Assembly (NCBI RefSeq): GCF_011808225.1
Contig: NZ_SOYS01000011.1
Location: 62,001-126,000 of the forward strand
Direction: 5' to 3'
DNA: 64,000 bases
Source of the DNA: Cedecea colo
GTDB taxonomy: Bacteria; Pseudomonadota; Gammaproteobacteria; Enterobacterales; Enterobacteriaceae
The position numbers were made by a program, and so were the translations under genes. Positions 17,571 to 25,386 of this stretch are shown one piece after another. Positions within the stretch are counted from its first letter, which is position 1, and every line of letters starts with the position of its first letter. The notes under the pieces were generated by a model, which was not told the origin of the DNA, made no database searches, and saw nothing but the letters and a program-made list of their open reading frames with translations.

Positions 17571-18305
17571 ATGAAGCCTGCGATATTGGTGGTGGATGAC
17601 GATTTGGCTATCTGCGATGTGCTGCGCGATGCCCTGAACGAGCATGTCTTTGACGTGCTGGTCTGTCATACCGGCAACGAGGCGTTAGCGGCGATCGCTC
17701 AGCAACCGGCAATTGCGCTGGTGTTGCTCGATATGATGCTGCCGGATATCAACGGCCTGCAGGTGCTGCAACAGATCCAGCGACAGCGTTCTGAGCTTCC
17801 CGTGGTGATGTTGACCGGCCTTGGCAGCGAATCTGATGTTGTAGTGGGGCTGGAGATGGGCGCTGATGACTACATTGGCAAACCTTTCAATCCACGCGTG
17901 GTGGTAGCACGCATTAAGGCCGTGCTACGTCGCACGGGAGCGTTGGCAACAGAACCGGCTATAACGAAAGCCAGCGGGTTGCACTTTAACGGCTGGCGAT
18001 TAGATACCGATCGTTGTCAGCTATTTAATGCGCAGCACGAGCAGGTTGAGCTTACGCAAGGGGAATATGGCCTGCTGCTGGCGCTGATGCAAAATGCCCG
18101 CAAGGTGCTATCACGAGAAAGATTACTGGCGCTCACCCACAGCGAAAGCCTGGAAATATTCGACCGAACGATAGATGTACTGATCATGCGGCTGCGCAGA
18201 AAGATAGAGGTTAATCCCCATCAACCTGCATTAATTCGCACTATTCGCGGCGTGGGTTATGTATTTTCTGCTGATATCATTCATGCGGAAAATAACGCTG
18301 CCTGA
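17571..18305 (+). CDS. OmpR/PhoB-family response regulator (TorR-like)
   Basis: A 244-residue regulator. The receiver domain (about residues 1-118) has the acidic pair D10/D11, phospho-acceptor D54 (LLDMMLPDING), the conserved T of MLTGL and K in DDYIGKPFNP. The C-terminal winged helix (about 140-235) includes LTQGEYGLLLALMQNA and the recognition region DRTIDVLIMRLRRKIE. Start ATG 17571 (GGAG 8 nt upstream) gives the canonical MKPAILVVDDD. No kinase is adjacent; the nearest is the hybrid kinase at 25387, on the far side of the sugar operon, which is its likely partner. Confidence 0.92.
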   Translation: MKPAILVVDDDLAICDVLRDALNEHVFDVLVCHTGNEALAAIAQQPAIALVLLDMMLPDINGLQVLQQIQRQRSELPVVMLTGLGSESDVVVGLEMGADDYIGKPFNPRVVVARIKAVLRRTGALATEPAITKASGLHFNGWRLDTDRCQLFNAQHEQVELTQGEYGLLLALMQNARKVLSRERLLALTHSESLEIFDRTIDVLIMRLRRKIEVNPHQPALIRTIRGVGYVFSADIIHAENNAA

Positions 18306-18386
18306 ATGATTTAAATAATAAATGGGTGCTTAAGGCTTCTCTCTTCCCCAGGCAAGTCGGGCGGGGGAAACCCCACCCGTTGAGTG

Positions 18387-18542
18387 TCAATCTACAGGTT
18401 CACAGGCTAATTTAGCCGCTACTTCCTGTCTGTCAGTCCTTATTTTAACCTCGCAGAGATTTCGGCGGGTTAATAAGGTTAATGCTATTAATGTTACGCA
18501 AACAATTAATAAACATACGACAACAGATCTTGTTGGCCTCAT
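18387..18542 (-). CDS. Hok/Gef-family type I toxin
   Basis: A 51-residue toxin with one membrane helix (about residues 6-27, SVVVCLLIVCVTLIALTLLT). It is followed by the family hallmark RNLCEVKIRTDRQEV and the C-terminal ACEPVD. All known Hok hallmarks (LCEV-IRT, a C-terminal EP motif) are present, so it appears intact. Over-expressed Hok depolarises the inner membrane. ATG 18542 is the conserved start; an upstream in-frame extension of ten codons reaches into the leader. Its mRNA leader overlaps a Sok-like antisense RNA. Confidence 0.88.
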   Translation of the reverse strand: MRPTRSVVVCLLIVCVTLIALTLLTRRNLCEVKIRTDRQEVAAKLACEPVD

Positions 18543-18569
18543 GCCTTTTACTCCTTGCCTTTCGGCGAG

Positions 18570-18646
18570 CAAGAGGCTAGTCTCAACTTGTTGGGGTTGA
18601 GGGATAGCCTCGGGTTAACGTTATAGTTGCCCGGGGCTTTCTTTTT
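18570..18646 (+). ncRNA. Sok-like antisense RNA of the hok locus
   Basis: Opposite the hok leader, the plus strand has CTCAAC/GTTGAG pairing. It ends in an 8-bp stem GCCTCGGG (18607-18614) with CCCGGGGC (18630-18637) followed by TTTCTTTTT, an intrinsic terminator. The position (antisense to the region just upstream of hok) and the elements AGGCTAGTCTC and ATAGCCTC match chromosomal hok/Sok loci. The 5' end is approximate. Confidence 0.6.
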
Positions 18647-18824
18647 CTCATTATTTAGAGAGTATCCTTCGCGCATGCTCAGGTCAGAAAACCCTAAGCA
18701 CCCGCCGAGTAGTTTACTGACATTCTGTTTTATTGAAATAAAATTATAAATGTAATTTATTTAACGGCATTACATTACTATCTGGCGTTGCGTCGCAAAT
18801 AAACGCTTATTATTATGCGTTCAT

Positions 18825-19832
18825 TTAACTATTTTCATTAATAAACATCTGCAATTCCGTCAGCGGTTTTGCGCCATCGATCGCATTTGCACATAAAAGA
18901 TTTGCGCGTGCGCAGGCGTGCGCTAGTTTCAGGCTATCCGCCAGCGTCCATTTTTCATGGCAGCCATATAAAATCCCGGCGCAAAACGCGTCGCCAGCCC
19001 CCACGCTACCGACGATTTCTGCAGGCGTTAAGCGAAATGAGGGAACCCATACGCCTTCGCCGCCCGCTTCTACGCCCCATGCGCCCTCCGGGCAATGAAC
19101 GATCACGCGCTGCCGCACGCCGGACTCAAGCAGCAGCTTTGCGGTTTGAGCGATGTTCTCTATGTGCGGCGTTCCATCCGGCAGGCGGATCTCCAGCCCG
19201 CTAAACTCACCGGCTTCCAGTTCGTTAATCACCAGATGATCCAGCCAGCGCAGGGCAGGGAGCACCATCGGGCGATAGCGTGGATCGCCCTGCCTTGAAA
19301 CCAAATCGAGCGAAGTTTCGTACCCCTGCTGGGATAGCTGCGCCAGCAGCCGTGCGCTGCGCGTGCCGTATTCCGCGTCTTCCATATCCAGGCTGTCGAG
19401 CAGCAGCAAATAACCAAGATGGAAAATTTTAAACGACGTTTCAAGGCGGTCAAAGGCAGGTAAATCGAGCAGGCGGTTAGCGCCCGGCGAGTGGAAGAAA
19501 GTGCGCTGGCCGCTGGGGTCGGTCATCACCTGCGACATCGACGTGGGCGCAAACGTAGTGCGGTGAACGTGCTGGCGATTGACATGATACTGATCGAGCA
19601 TCGCCATGATGTAATCGCCATCATGATCGTCACCGACCAGACCCACCGCCTGTAGCGGCAGGCCGACATGCATTTTCGCCAGCGTCAGCAGCACGTTCAG
19701 CGGCGCGCCGCCGGTTGAGCGTTCGCTGTGAACGATTTCCGCCAGCCACCCGCGCTGTGGCCACTGCACGATTTGGTGCACATGGTCGACCAGCATATTC
19801 CCGGCGGCAATAATCCCGCTGCGCTGCGTCAT
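18825..19832 (-). CDS. PfkB-family carbohydrate kinase
   Basis: A 335-residue ribokinase-fold kinase. The N-terminal substrate region has STGGAPLNVLLTLAKM (the GG motif) and the C-terminal signature is GSVGAGDAFCAGI, with the catalytic Asp and anion hole. It is expected to phosphorylate a ketose at C1 or another hydroxyl using ATP. It is the last gene of the importer-isomerase-aldolase-kinase operon. It most probably makes the ketose phosphate that the neighbouring class II aldolase cleaves. TAAGGAG precedes ATG 19832. Confidence 0.88.
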   Translation of the reverse strand: MTQRSGIIAAGNMLVDHVHQIVQWPQRGWLAEIVHSERSTGGAPLNVLLTLAKMHVGLPLQAVGLVGDDHDGDYIMAMLDQYHVNRQHVHRTTFAPTSMSQVMTDPSGQRTFFHSPGANRLLDLPAFDRLETSFKIFHLGYLLLLDSLDMEDAEYGTRSARLLAQLSQQGYETSLDLVSRQGDPRYRPMVLPALRWLDHLVINELEAGEFSGLEIRLPDGTPHIENIAQTAKLLLESGVRQRVIVHCPEGAWGVEAGGEGVWVPSFRLTPAEIVGSVGAGDAFCAGILYGCHEKWTLADSLKLAHACARANLLCANAIDGAKPLTELQMFINENS

Positions 19833-19841
19833 AGCAACTCC

Positions 19842-20702
19842 TTAAGCTTTACCCGAACTACCAAAAATCCGCATCTGCCCGGCCACCACGTCCGTAATAG
19901 CTTCTTCAATGCCGAGCAAAAGTTCGGCAAATTCGTCATAAATCGCATGGCGCTGATTCATTCGCTGTTCGACTGCGCCAAGCGCCGCCTGCGACATACC
20001 GGTATAGAAGTTTATCTTGTGAATACCGAGCGTTATCGCCTTACGGAAATCATCATCGCTGATGCCGGAGCCGCCATGCAGCACCAGCGGTAAACCTGTT
20101 TGCTGGCGGATAGCGGCCAGGCGGTCAAAATCGAGCTTTGGTTCACCTTTGTATTTGCCGTGCGCGTTGCCAATGGCGACGGCCAGCGTATCAATGCCCG
20201 TTCTGTCGACGAAATCACGTGCAACGGCAGGATCGGTGAATTTATCGCTATCGGCTTCGCCATACAGCGAGCCGCCTTCATCGCCGCCAACGGCGCCCAG
20301 CTCCGCTTCTACGGAAACGCCCACCGCATGGCACATCTTCACCACTTCGCGGGTCTGGCGCACATTCTCTTCATATTCAAGCGTAGAGCCATCGAACATT
20401 ACCGAGCTAAAACCGAGGCGTAAGGCGCGAACAACCGCTTCAAAATGCAGACCATGATCGAGATTAAGCACCACCGGAATATCGTGCCGGGCCGCTTCGA
20501 ATTTTACGGCCTCAACTAGTGAATCCAGCGACACATATTTAAAATGCACTTCGGCCATATTTATGATAAACGGAGATTTTTCCTGTTTTGCTGCGGCAAA
20601 AAGCGCGCGCAGAAAATGGCTGTCGAGCACGTTAAAAGCGCCCAGAGCGTAGCCGTTCGCGCGTGCGTGGGCCAGTCCGTCTGCAAGTGATATCAAAGCC
20701 AT
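19842..20702 (-). CDS. Class II ketose-1,6-bisphosphate-type aldolase
   Basis: A 286-residue zinc aldolase of the FbaA/GatY/KbaY family. Zinc ligands and catalytic residues are visible in LNLDHGLHF (residues about 80-88), GNAHGKYKG (about 180) and LHGGSGI (about 207). The E of VEAELGAVGG is also present. Substrate specificity cannot be fixed from sequence. Linked isomerase and kinase genes suggest cleavage of a ketose phosphate to dihydroxyacetone phosphate plus an aldehyde. Nine nt upstream of the kinase gene on the same strand. Confidence 0.88.
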   Translation of the reverse strand: MALISLADGLAHARANGYALGAFNVLDSHFLRALFAAAKQEKSPFIINMAEVHFKYVSLDSLVEAVKFEAARHDIPVVLNLDHGLHFEAVVRALRLGFSSVMFDGSTLEYEENVRQTREVVKMCHAVGVSVEAELGAVGGDEGGSLYGEADSDKFTDPAVARDFVDRTGIDTLAVAIGNAHGKYKGEPKLDFDRLAAIRQQTGLPLVLHGGSGISDDDFRKAITLGIHKINFYTGMSQAALGAVEQRMNQRHAIYDEFAELLLGIEEAITDVVAGQMRIFGSSGKA

Positions 20703-20741
20703 AATCGGTCCCCCGGTGTTGGGTGAGAAGTGATGGGTTAA

Positions 20742-21425
20742 TTAAAAACGCTGGCGATATTCGTTACACAACAGTTGCTGCGCCGGTTCGTCTTCAATAA
20801 TGCTGTTAAAACGCTCCAGCGGTTTCAGAAATCGGTTGTCGCGGTCATCGTCGTTAACCATCGACACTTCGCCGACCAGTACATCGCCATAGCCGGGTTC
20901 GCCCCAGAAACTGTGATAGACGCCGGGCACCAGGCAGATGCTCTCGCCGGGTGACAGGCGTAGCTGACTGCCCGCCGCGTGCGTCTGACGGCAGCCGTCA
21001 ATGGTCACCGTCACATCGCTCTCTTCGGGCTGTTCAAACCGATCTGAGTTCCACAGTTCGACAATCAAATTGCCGCCGCCACGATTGATGATGTCTTCTT
21101 GTTTTCGCCAGTGAAAATGCATCGGCGTAAGCTGCCCTTCGCGGACATGCATAATTTTCTCAGCGTAGCATTTGGAATAAGGCGCGCCGTCCGGCGAGCC
21201 GTTACGCAAGGTGAAAAGCGTCAGCCCCTGGGCAAGAAAATCGTTGCCGCCGAACGCCGTCACGTCCCAGCCCAGCTTCAAATCGAACACCTCCTGCCAG
21301 ATGGTTTTATCCACCTGCTGCCATTTCGTCAGATCGTATGAGGCGAAAGGAGGCAGGTGCACGTCATGCTGCATAAAGAAATGGCGAGTCCGGGACAGGA
21401 TCTGATTCACTTCGGAGCGCTTCAT
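20742..21425 (-). CDS. D-lyxose ketol-isomerase family (cupin sugar isomerase)
   Basis: A 227-residue cupin-fold protein. The metal site is visible as PMHFHWRKQEDI (two His and one Glu) with the fourth ligand in VYHSFWGE. Members of this family interconvert D-lyxose/D-xylulose and D-mannose/D-fructose; an E. coli O157:H7 member in a comparable gene cluster has been crystallised. AAGGAG precedes ATG 21425. First enzyme gene after the transporter, so it probably acts on the imported aldose before phosphorylation. Confidence 0.87.
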   Translation of the reverse strand: MKRSEVNQILSRTRHFFMQHDVHLPPFASYDLTKWQQVDKTIWQEVFDLKLGWDVTAFGGNDFLAQGLTLFTLRNGSPDGAPYSKCYAEKIMHVREGQLTPMHFHWRKQEDIINRGGGNLIVELWNSDRFEQPEESDVTVTIDGCRQTHAAGSQLRLSPGESICLVPGVYHSFWGEPGYGDVLVGEVSMVNDDDRDNRFLKPLERFNSIIEDEPAQQLLCNEYRQRF

Positions 21426-21443
21426 AGTTTCTCCTTAAAACAA

Positions 21444-21586
21444 CCCTCACCTTAATCCTCTCCCTGAGGAAGAAGGGAGATTATTTTCCCGTCGCCTGAG
21501 AGAGAAGGGATATTGTTTTCCCGCCTCCTGGAGGAAGCGGGATACTGCATTTCTCCACTCTCCCGGAGAAAGGGTCGGGGTGAGAG
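21444..21586. repeat. Large palindromic repeat, CCCTCACC...GGGGTGAG family (copy 1)
   Basis: A 143-bp non-coding element between the isomerase and binding-protein genes. It begins CCCTCACCTTAATCCTCTCCC, ends GGAGAAAGGGTCGGGGTGAG, and has several internal pyrimidine/purine stems. It shares termini and inner blocks with the element at 57003-57133. It may form stacked hairpins that make binding-protein mRNA more stable than the downstream enzyme mRNA. Confidence 0.7.
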
Positions 21587-21610
21587 CGACCTGAGCTAAA
21601 GGGGGAAGAT

Positions 21611-22555
21611 TTATTTCACCGTCCAACCCTTATAAGTGCCAATGTTGTTCTTATCGATCATCGTCACCGGGATCAGCACGGGCTCTTTAGGCGCAGGTTT
21701 GCCTTGCAGAATGTCGTAACCAATCTCCACCGCTTTCGCCGCCATCACCTGCGGGTCCTGTGCCGGCGTTGCCACAAAGAGCGAATTTCCACCGCGTTTC
21801 AGGGCTTCTTCTCCATCCGGGCTGCCGTCCACGCCAACGATAAAGAATTCGTTACGCTGAGCCTGTTTCGCCGCCAGATCGGCTCCGATCGCCGTTGGAT
21901 CGTTGATGGCGAATACGCCGTCGATCTTAGGATTGGCTGCCAGCAATGAGGTCATCACTTCCAGGCCACCTTCACGGCTGCCTTTGGCGTTCTGGTTAGA
22001 AGAAAGGATCTTGATATCAGGGTGTTTTTTAAACTCGGTCACACAGCCTTCAACGCGGTTCTGCACGGCGGATACCGGCGGCCCGTTGATGATAACCACG
22101 TTGCCTTTCTCTTTTAAGCGATCCGAAATGTACTTACAGGCCATTTCGCCCGCCTGGGTGTTGTTCGAGGTGATCGTGGCGTCGGCACCTTCCGCCGCCA
22201 CGTCTACGGCAACCACCACGATCCCGGCGTCTTTAGCGCGTTTTACCGCCGGGCCGATCCCTTTGGAATCCGCAGCGTTAAGAATGATCATGTCCACTTT
22301 CGCGGCGATAAAGTTATCAATCTGTGAAACCTGCTGCCCCAGATCGTAACCGCTGGAAACCAGCGTCACCTTCACGTTGTCGCCTGCAAGCTTGCGGGCT
22401 TCAAGTTCGGCGCCTTTGGTTATCTGCACGAAGAACGGGTTGGCGAGATCGCCCACCGTTACCCCGATGGATTTCAGATCTTTAGCCTGAGCAAAGGGCG
22501 CTCCGGCAATCATGGCTCCCGCGAGTAACGCGGTCACTATTGGCTTCAAACGCAT
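21611..22555 (-). CDS. Sugar ABC transporter periplasmic binding protein (RbsB-like)
   Basis: A 314-residue protein with a signal peptide (MRLKPIVTALLAGAMIAGAPFAQA, cleavage about residue 24) and a type I periplasmic-binding fold. Visible family features: IGVTVGDLANPFFVQITKGAE, DMIILNAADSKGIGPAV, FAINDPTAIGADLAA and FIVGVDGSPDGEEAL. It would deliver a pentose or hexose to the adjacent permease and possibly also to the hybrid kinase sensor. Overall similar to RbsB; actual ligand unknown. Confidence 0.9.
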   Translation of the reverse strand: MRLKPIVTALLAGAMIAGAPFAQAKDLKSIGVTVGDLANPFFVQITKGAELEARKLAGDNVKVTLVSSGYDLGQQVSQIDNFIAAKVDMIILNAADSKGIGPAVKRAKDAGIVVVAVDVAAEGADATITSNNTQAGEMACKYISDRLKEKGNVVIINGPPVSAVQNRVEGCVTEFKKHPDIKILSSNQNAKGSREGGLEVMTSLLAANPKIDGVFAINDPTAIGADLAAKQAQRNEFFIVGVDGSPDGEEALKRGGNSLFVATPAQDPQVMAAKAVEIGYDILQGKPAPKEPVLIPVTMIDKNNIGTYKGWTVK

Positions 22556-22584
22556 GGCATATCTCCTGTGTAGGGTGTTTTTTG

Positions 22585-23610
22585 TTATGCACTTTGGTGG
22601 TGACGGGTACGGTATTTATCTATCAGCACCGCAATGATGATCACCGCCCCTTTGATCACCAGCTGCCAGAAATATGAGACGCCCATCAGCGTCATACCAT
22701 TGTTAAGCGTGGCGATAATCAGCGCGCCGACCAGCGTGCCGGTGATAGTGCCAATGCCGCCCACAAAGCTGGTGCCGCCGAGAATAACCGCCGCGATGGC
22801 GTCCAGCTCATAGCCCATACCGAGGTTGCCGTTGGCGCTGTACAGCCGCGAGGCGCTCATCACGCCGCCAAGCCCGGAAAGCAGGCCGCTCATGCCGTAA
22901 ACGAACAGCAGAACCATCCAGACTTTGATGCCCGTAAGGCGCGCCGCCTGCATATTGCCGCCAACCGCGTAGATATGAACCCCAAGCGTGGTACGTCTGA
23001 GAATGAACCAGCACACTACAATTACCGCCAGCGCAATCACCACCAGCCACGGGATCGGACCAAGATAAGCGTTGCCGATCCACTCAAAATTAATATTGGA
23101 GTTAATTACCGTGGTGCCGTCGGCCAGCAGATAGGCCGCGCCGCGCAGGGCGGTATAGGTGCCAAGCGTGACGATAAACGGCGGCAATCCCGCCCAGGCC
23201 ACCAGCATGCCGTTAAACAGCCCAAGCCCGGTGCCCATCATCAGCGCGGCAGGAATCGACAAAGCTTCCCAGCCCGGCATCAGCGAAACAACCATCGCCG
23301 TCACCGCCGTGGTGCCAAGGATCGAGCCAACGGAAAGATCGATCCCGCCGGTCAAAATAATAAACGTCATCCCGGCCGCAAGAACGATATTGATCGACGA
23401 CTGGCGAGCAATATTCAGAAGGTTAGACTCGGTGAAAAAGTTTGGCGCGATAAAGCCGAAAACGGCGACGATAAGCACCAGAATCGGCAAAATACCTACC
23501 GTTTGCATCAAATCGCCAAACAGCGCTTTTTTTAGCGAGGCGGATTTTGCCACCTGCTGCGGGGCGTCGACAGCAGGCGCGCTTTTGCGGGGATCAATCG
23601 TATTAGCCAT
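22585..23610 (-). CDS. Sugar ABC transporter permease (RbsC-like)
   Basis: A 341-residue membrane protein with about 8-10 helices of the RbsC/BPD_transp_2 family. Typical segments include [26 protein letters not shown] split over helices 1-2, [12 protein letters not shown] and [14 protein letters not shown]. The start ATG 23610 lies inside the upstream ATPase gene and overlaps it by 8 nt (ATGGCTAA), a typical coupled junction. An 8-codon longer frame is possible but lacks family support. Confidence 0.9.
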   Translation of the reverse strand: MANTIDPRKSAPAVDAPQQVAKSASLKKALFGDLMQTVGILPILVLIVAVFGFIAPNFFTESNLLNIARQSSINIVLAAGMTFIILTGGIDLSVGSILGTTAVTAMVVSLMPGWEALSIPAALMMGTGLGLFNGMLVAWAGLPPFIVTLGTYTALRGAAYLLADGTTVINSNINFEWIGNAYLGPIPWLVVIALAVIVVCWFILRRTTLGVHIYAVGGNMQAARLTGIKVWMVLLFVYGMSGLLSGLGGVMSASRLYSANGNLGMGYELDAIAAVILGGTSFVGGIGTITGTLVGALIIATLNNGMTLMGVSYFWQLVIKGAVIIIAVLIDKYRTRHHQSA

Positions 23611-25126
23611 GGTTAACCACCTTGTTGTGGGCATCTTCCACGCCGGTTGCCAGCGTCATGATGCTTTCTTGTGTGATGTCTGTGTCGTACAGCTCGCCTG
23701 CGATGCTGCCTTCGCGCATCACATAAACCCGGTCGCTCATGCCGACCACTTCCGGCAGCTCGCTGGAGATCATCAGGATCGCCACGCCCTGTTTCGCCAT
23801 CTGACTCATGATCCGGTAGATCTCGCTTTTTGCGCCTACATCCACGCCGCGGGTTGGTTCATCAAGAATCAAAATACGCGGTCTAATGGCTACCCAGCGT
23901 GAGATCAACAGCTTCTGCTGGTTTCCACCTGATAAACCCCCGGCCCGCACCTGCGCATGAGGTACGCGAATATTCAGCAGGTTAATGGCATCGTCGGAAA
24001 TGGTTTGCGCCTTTTTACGATCCAACCAGCCGTAATACGCGTCGCGTTCCAGCGTCGCCATGGTGATGTTGTCCTGTGCTGCGAGTTCCAGAAATAGACC
24101 TTGTTCTTTACGGTTTTCGGTAAGAAAGCCAATACCGAGGCGAATAGCTTCACGCGGTGAATGGATGTTGACCGGGTTGCCATCGATTTCTATCGTCCCG
24201 CCTGTCGCTTTGCGTACGCCAAAAATAAGCTGCGCGAGTTCGGAACGCCCGGCGCCGACTAATCCGGCAAGACCGACAATTTCTCCGGAACGCACCTGTA
24301 AGCTCACCGGCTGCACTTTGCCGCCGTCGGTCAGTTGATGAACGTTCAGACGGACATTGCCCAGCGGGATATCACGTTCCTTATTGAACAGATCGCTTAA
24401 CGGGCGGCCCACCATCATGCGCACCAGTTCATTAGCGTTAAGGTTTTCGCGAGTCAGGCTGCCGACATATTGCCCGTCGCGCAGCACGCTGACGCGGTCC
24501 GATAATTCATACACTTCGGCCATGCGATGGCTGATGTAGATAATCGCCATGCCTTCATCGCGCAGACGCATAATCAGCTCGAACAGGCGGTGTGTTTCGC
24601 GGGAAGAAAGCGCCGCCGTGGGCTCGTCCATGACTAAAATGCGGCTGTTGCGGTGTAGCGCACGGGCAATCTCAACCTGCTGCTGTTCGGCGATGGTCAG
24701 CTTCATGACCAGATCGCTGGCCTTGAACTGCGCCCCGAGACGGTTGATCACCGTCTGCGCCTGCATCACCATCTCTTTGCGCTGCACCAGGCCCGCGCGT
24801 GAAAGCTCGCTGCCGAGGAAAATATTCTCTGCTACGGTGAGGTTAGGGGCGAGCTGCATCTCCTGGTAAATCAGGGTAATACCGGCGCTTAACGCGTCTT
24901 TTGGCCCCTTGATACTGTAAGGCTGGCCGTCAATCAGGATCTCCCCGCTGGTGGCGGTATAGGCACCAGCGAGGATCTTCATCAACGTACTTTTCCCGGC
25001 ACCGTTCTCCCCCATCAGCGCGTGAATTTCGCCGGGGAATACCGTTAAGTCGACGCCTTTAAGCGCATAAAACTTGCCGAAGGACTTGGCAATGTTGCGC
25101 ATCTCCAGAATGGGCACTTTACTCAT
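23603..25126 (-). CDS. Sugar ABC transporter ATPase with two nucleotide-binding domains (RbsA-like)
   Basis: A 507-residue protein with two ABC domains. The first has Walker [10 protein letters not shown] and Walker [12 protein letters not shown]. The second has a degenerate P-loop (GLVGAGRSE), signature LSGGNQQK and [16 protein letters not shown]. This pattern is normal for RbsA, AraG and MglA importers. The start is ATG 25126, preceded by AGGAG; the 14-codon longer frame has no similarity to the family. First gene of the operon, reading away from the kinase gene across a 260-bp divergent promoter region. Confidence 0.92.
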   Translation of the reverse strand: MSKVPILEMRNIAKSFGKFYALKGVDLTVFPGEIHALMGENGAGKSTLMKILAGAYTATSGEILIDGQPYSIKGPKDALSAGITLIYQEMQLAPNLTVAENIFLGSELSRAGLVQRKEMVMQAQTVINRLGAQFKASDLVMKLTIAEQQQVEIARALHRNSRILVMDEPTAALSSRETHRLFELIMRLRDEGMAIIYISHRMAEVYELSDRVSVLRDGQYVGSLTRENLNANELVRMMVGRPLSDLFNKERDIPLGNVRLNVHQLTDGGKVQPVSLQVRSGEIVGLAGLVGAGRSELAQLIFGVRKATGGTIEIDGNPVNIHSPREAIRLGIGFLTENRKEQGLFLELAAQDNITMATLERDAYYGWLDRKKAQTISDDAINLLNIRVPHAQVRAGGLSGGNQQKLLISRWVAIRPRILILDEPTRGVDVGAKSEIYRIMSQMAKQGVAILMISSELPEVVGMSDRVYVMREGSIAGELYDTDITQESIMTLATGVEDAHNKVVNHG

Positions 25127-25203
25127 GGCGCGGCTCCTGCGGGTGAAAAAGCGAGTGATGTCAGTCAAACACCCGCAGGTAAATGAAAAATGTCAGAAGC
25201 CGT

Positions 25204-25219
25204 TCATATTTGTCATATT
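25204..25219. promoter_or_regulatory. Direct repeat TCATATT-N2-TCATATT, candidate response-regulator site
   Basis: Two identical heptamers, 9 bp apart, sit 78 bp upstream of the ABC operon start in the divergent promoter region. A related TCACATT occurs at 25239-25245. OmpR-family regulators bind short direct repeats about one helical turn apart, so this is a candidate site. Inference only. Confidence 0.35.
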
Positions 25220-25289
25220 CGTGAATAGTTAACCGTTGTCACATTCTCGTTATGAATATATTTCTCTGCTGCTGCGATGCAATTAGAAC

Positions 25290-25366
25290 TGTAGGTGGAT
25301 AAGCAACGCTCTATCCACCGCTCATCCATCCGAAGATGGATGACGCTTGCGCTTATCCGCCCTGCA
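25290..25366. repeat. REP/BIME-like element upstream of the hybrid kinase
   Basis: TGTAGGTGGATAAGC opens and GCTTATCCGCCCTGCA closes an inverted pair of about 77 bp, with inner stems GGTGGATA/TATCCACC and CATCC/GGATG. It is the same repeat class as at 38301 and 50463. It is unusual in lying just 20 bp before a start codon (25387). Confidence 0.75.
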
Positions 25367-25386
25367 CGCTGGACCTGGAGCCATCT

